DNA from: Opitutia bacterium Tous-C1TDCM
GTDB lineage: Bacteria > Verrucomicrobiota > Verrucomicrobiia > Opitutales > Opitutaceae
DNA length: 36,003 nucleotides
Direction: 5' to 3'
Assembly (NCBI GenBank): GCA_002288455.1
Contig: NEUS01000030.1
Location: 1 to 36,003, forward strand
Position 1 is the stretch's first letter; each line of letters starts with the position of its first letter. The notes below the pieces were generated by a model. That model was not told where the DNA came from and ran no database searches. It saw only the letters and a list, made by a program, of their open reading frames with translations. The position numbers and the translations under genes were made by a program. This document shows, piece by piece, positions 35,101 to 36,003 of this stretch.

Positions 35101-35272
35101 CCGTCGGGCTCGCCCCGGGATAGAACGTGAAGATCTGGATCGTCGGGAAATCGACCTGCGGCAGCGCCGAAACCGGCAGCAGCCGGTAAGCCATGATCCC
35201 GGAAATCAGCAGCGCGACCATCAGCAGGCTGGTCGCCACCGGCCGGAGAATGAACGGACGCGACGGGTTCAT
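32168..35272 (-). CDS. mdtB: RND multidrug efflux permease, MdtB type
   Basis: 1034 aa. [80 protein letters not shown] and TLAVTS match E. coli MdtB closely. Proton-relay Asp401-Asp402 in [13 protein letters not shown] and Lys in [14 protein letters not shown]. With MdtC (downstream, overlapping by four bases) and the MdtA-like adaptor (upstream, overlapping by four bases) it makes an MdtABC-type tripartite pump. A TolC-like outer-membrane partner is not in the window. The ATG has GAAGGAG just 2 nt upstream, inside the adaptor's lysine-rich tail codons. Confidence 0.95.
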   Translation of the reverse strand: MNPSRPFILRPVATSLLMVALLISGIMAYRLLPVSALPQVDFPTIQIFTFYPGASPTVMASSVTAPLERRFGQIPGVNQMSSTSSAGASVITLQFSLEVSLAVAEQEVQAAINAADNLLPNDLPAPPVYRKVNPADTPILTLAVTSATMPLPAVHDLVDTRIAQKLAQIPGVGMVSLAGGQRPAIRVQINPGELASRGLNFAEVRAAISAASVNQPKGSFDGPVRTILMDANDQLRSVEEFRNLIIAWRDGAPLRLGDVARIENAAEDRRMAAWADNLPAVLVNVQRQPGANVIEVVDRVQALLPQLGASLPAAADLVVLSDRTQSIRASVRSVEHELVFAVLLVVLVTFLFLRNVAATIIPSIAVPLSLIGTFGVMYLAGYSLNILTLMALTVATGFVVDDAIVMLENIARYREEGDLPMEAALKGAAQIGFTLVSLTVSLIAVLIPLLFMGDVVGRLFHEFAITLAVSILISLVVSLTLTPMMCARMLPEPEPGVHAKPGFLDAVIARYGVWLDWVLRHQGLTLAVTVGTVVVTAGLYLIVPKGFFPSQDNAALQAVTEAPQSISFTAMAERQQALAARILADPAVRSLSSFIGVDGTNSTLNSGRMLINLKPHGERRDSAAQVIDRLREAAREVPGIALYLQPIQELTIEDRVSRTQFQFTLTSPDEELLHNWVPQLIGRLQEQPELADVASDLQNRGLQAYLEIDRNAASRLGVTVAEIDDALYSAFGQRQVATLFTQSSQYRVVMEVDPRLAQGPEALTTLFVRTRSGRPVPLSSVAQVSERPTSLLINHVGQFPSVTVSFNLGERASLGAAVATIERTVQEMEMPAAIEIRFEGAARAFRSSLSSTLWLVLAAVVTMYIVLGVLYESTIHPITILSTLPSAAVGALAALWITGRPLDMIAVIGIILLIGLVKKNGIMMVDFALEATRRDKLSPTEAIKQAALLRFRPILMTTLAALFGALPLMFSTGSGAELRQPLGLVMVGGLLVSQVLTLFTTPVVYLYFDRLRQRMEAKRKTPVRVAGKLEAARG

Positions 35273-36003
35273 TTCTCCTTCTTCTTTTTCCCGCCCTTGC
35301 CTTCGCCCTTGCCCGCACCGGGCGCGCCGGGTGCTCCGGGCGTCGGCGCCGGCCCGACTCCGCCGGGACCCGTCACCAACGTCACCGGCCGGCCTTCGCG
35401 CAACCGATCGACGCCCTCGACGATCACGTTCTCGCCGCCTTCCAGTCCCTTCGTCACCGATTGCATGATCCCGTCCGCCGGCCCGAGCACGATGTCGCGG
35501 ACCGCGGCTTCGTTCTTTTCGTTCGCGATGAAGATATAGGTGCCGCGCGAGCCGAATTGCACCGCGGCCGCGGGAATCACGATGGCCTGCTTCACCGTCC
35601 GCACCTTGAGCCGGACGTTCACGAATTGGTTCGGGAAGAGCTTCTCGTCCGCATTCGCGAATTCCGCCTTCAGCCGCAGCGTGCCGGTGGCGATGTCGAT
35701 CTGGTTGTCCGCGGTGCGCAGCACGCCGTTCGCCAGCAAGGTCTGCTCGTTGCGGTCCCACGCCTCCACCGTGAGTTCCTCGCCGGCCCGCAGCGGCTCC
35801 ACCACTTTCTGCAGGTCGACTTCCGGCACGGTGAACGACACCGCGATCGGGCGGGTCTGCGTGATCATCACGATGCCCTGCGCATCGCCGGGCCGGACGA
35901 CGTTGCCGGCGTCGACGTGGCGCAAACCGACGCGGCCGGAAATCGGCGATTCGATTTTCGTGTAGGCCAATTGGCGCGCCGCGTCCTCGACCTGGGCCTG
36001 GTC
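35269..36003 (-). CDS. mdtA: RND periplasmic adaptor (MFP), MdtA-like, 5' end outside window
   Basis: Partial: the last 244 residues, beginning inside the second hairpin strand ([20 protein letters not shown]). The lipoyl-like motif [20 protein letters not shown] and GNVVRPGD are typical of MFP adaptors. They are followed by the beta-barrel ([20 protein letters not shown]), the [19 protein letters not shown] segment and the membrane-proximal domain ([10 protein letters not shown], [20 protein letters not shown]). Adaptors link the RND trimer to the outer-membrane channel. The C-terminus is odd: a Gly/Pro/Ala-rich stretch ending [14 protein letters not shown], a basic tail absent from E. coli MdtA. 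The stop overlaps the mdtB ATG by four bases. Confidence 0.93.
   Translation of the reverse strand, partial: DQAQVEDAARQLAYTKIESPISGRVGLRHVDAGNVVRPGDAQGIVMITQTRPIAVSFTVPEVDLQKVVEPLRAGEELTVEAWDRNEQTLLANGVLRTADNQIDIATGTLRLKAEFANADEKLFPNQFVNVRLKVRTVKQAIVIPAAAVQFGSRGTYIFIANEKNEAAVRDIVLGPADGIMQSVTKGLEGGENVIVEGVDRLREGRPVTLVTGPGGVGPAPTPGAPGAPGAGKGEGKGGKKKKEK

Noticed and set aside
32645-35539. Plus-strand open frame of more than 900 codons
   Set aside because: Antisense to mdtB and its adaptor; composition is Arg/His/Asp-rich without domains, whereas the minus strand encodes complete RND proteins.

Overview
High-GC bacterial chromosome, read here as a member of the Verrucomicrobia, most likely family Opitutaceae (inference). 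The clues are: a planctomycete/verrucomicrobial secreted module (PSCyt2/PSD1 + DUF1501 + PPC-domain protein); a Gram-negative LPS-export cluster joined to HPr kinase (hprK); a TonB receptor with the N-terminal LEVFTVTGS segment; start codons almost without Shine-Dalgarno motifs; and many short non-coding repeats of the kind that litter these genomes. No rRNA, tRNA, CRISPR array, insertion sequence or prophage was seen. The window is ordinary chromosome with repeat-rich intergenic gaps.

Layout. 1-3436 (+): tail of a HAD hydrolase, rpiB, then a compact run of an alpha/beta-hydrolase, an aldo/keto reductase and a UPF0173 metallo-hydrolase. 3437-3912: gene-free, with a 142-bp dispersed repeat also present at 740-881. 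3913-4889 (+): two small exported proteins, one with a Cys/His/Glu papain/transglutaminase-like pattern and one built of four 19-residue repeats around FMVTGS, ended by a clear terminator. 5024-11543 (-): TonB-dependent receptor, secreted glycerophosphodiesterase, GlpT and GlpQ in one operon, a probable outer-membrane-to-cytoplasm route for glycerophosphodiesters. 11765-18033 (+): fused E1 alpha/beta 2-oxoacid dehydrogenase, then pdxJ-kdsC-lptC-lptA-lptB-hprK, mostly with overlapping start/stop codons. 18243-22065: rph (+), a small HTH protein (-), and sucC-sucD (+) separated by an inverted repeat and closed by a terminator. 22215-23300 (-): tandem Rid-fold protein of chorismatase type. 23500-28887 (+): DUF1549/DUF1553, DUF1501 and PPC-domain proteins. 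29073-36003 (-): mdtA (cut by the window edge)-mdtB-mdtC tripartite RND efflux genes.

How it fits together. The central block is envelope biogenesis (KDO phosphatase plus Lpt bridge). The TonB/Glp block scavenges phosphorus or carbon from phospholipid head groups. The Mdt block exports toxic compounds. The most unusual item is the small exported protein at 4527-4889. Its repeats look like the TonB-box/plug-leader segment of TonB receptors, including the receptor in this window, so it may be a soluble TonB ligand or decoy (hypothesis).
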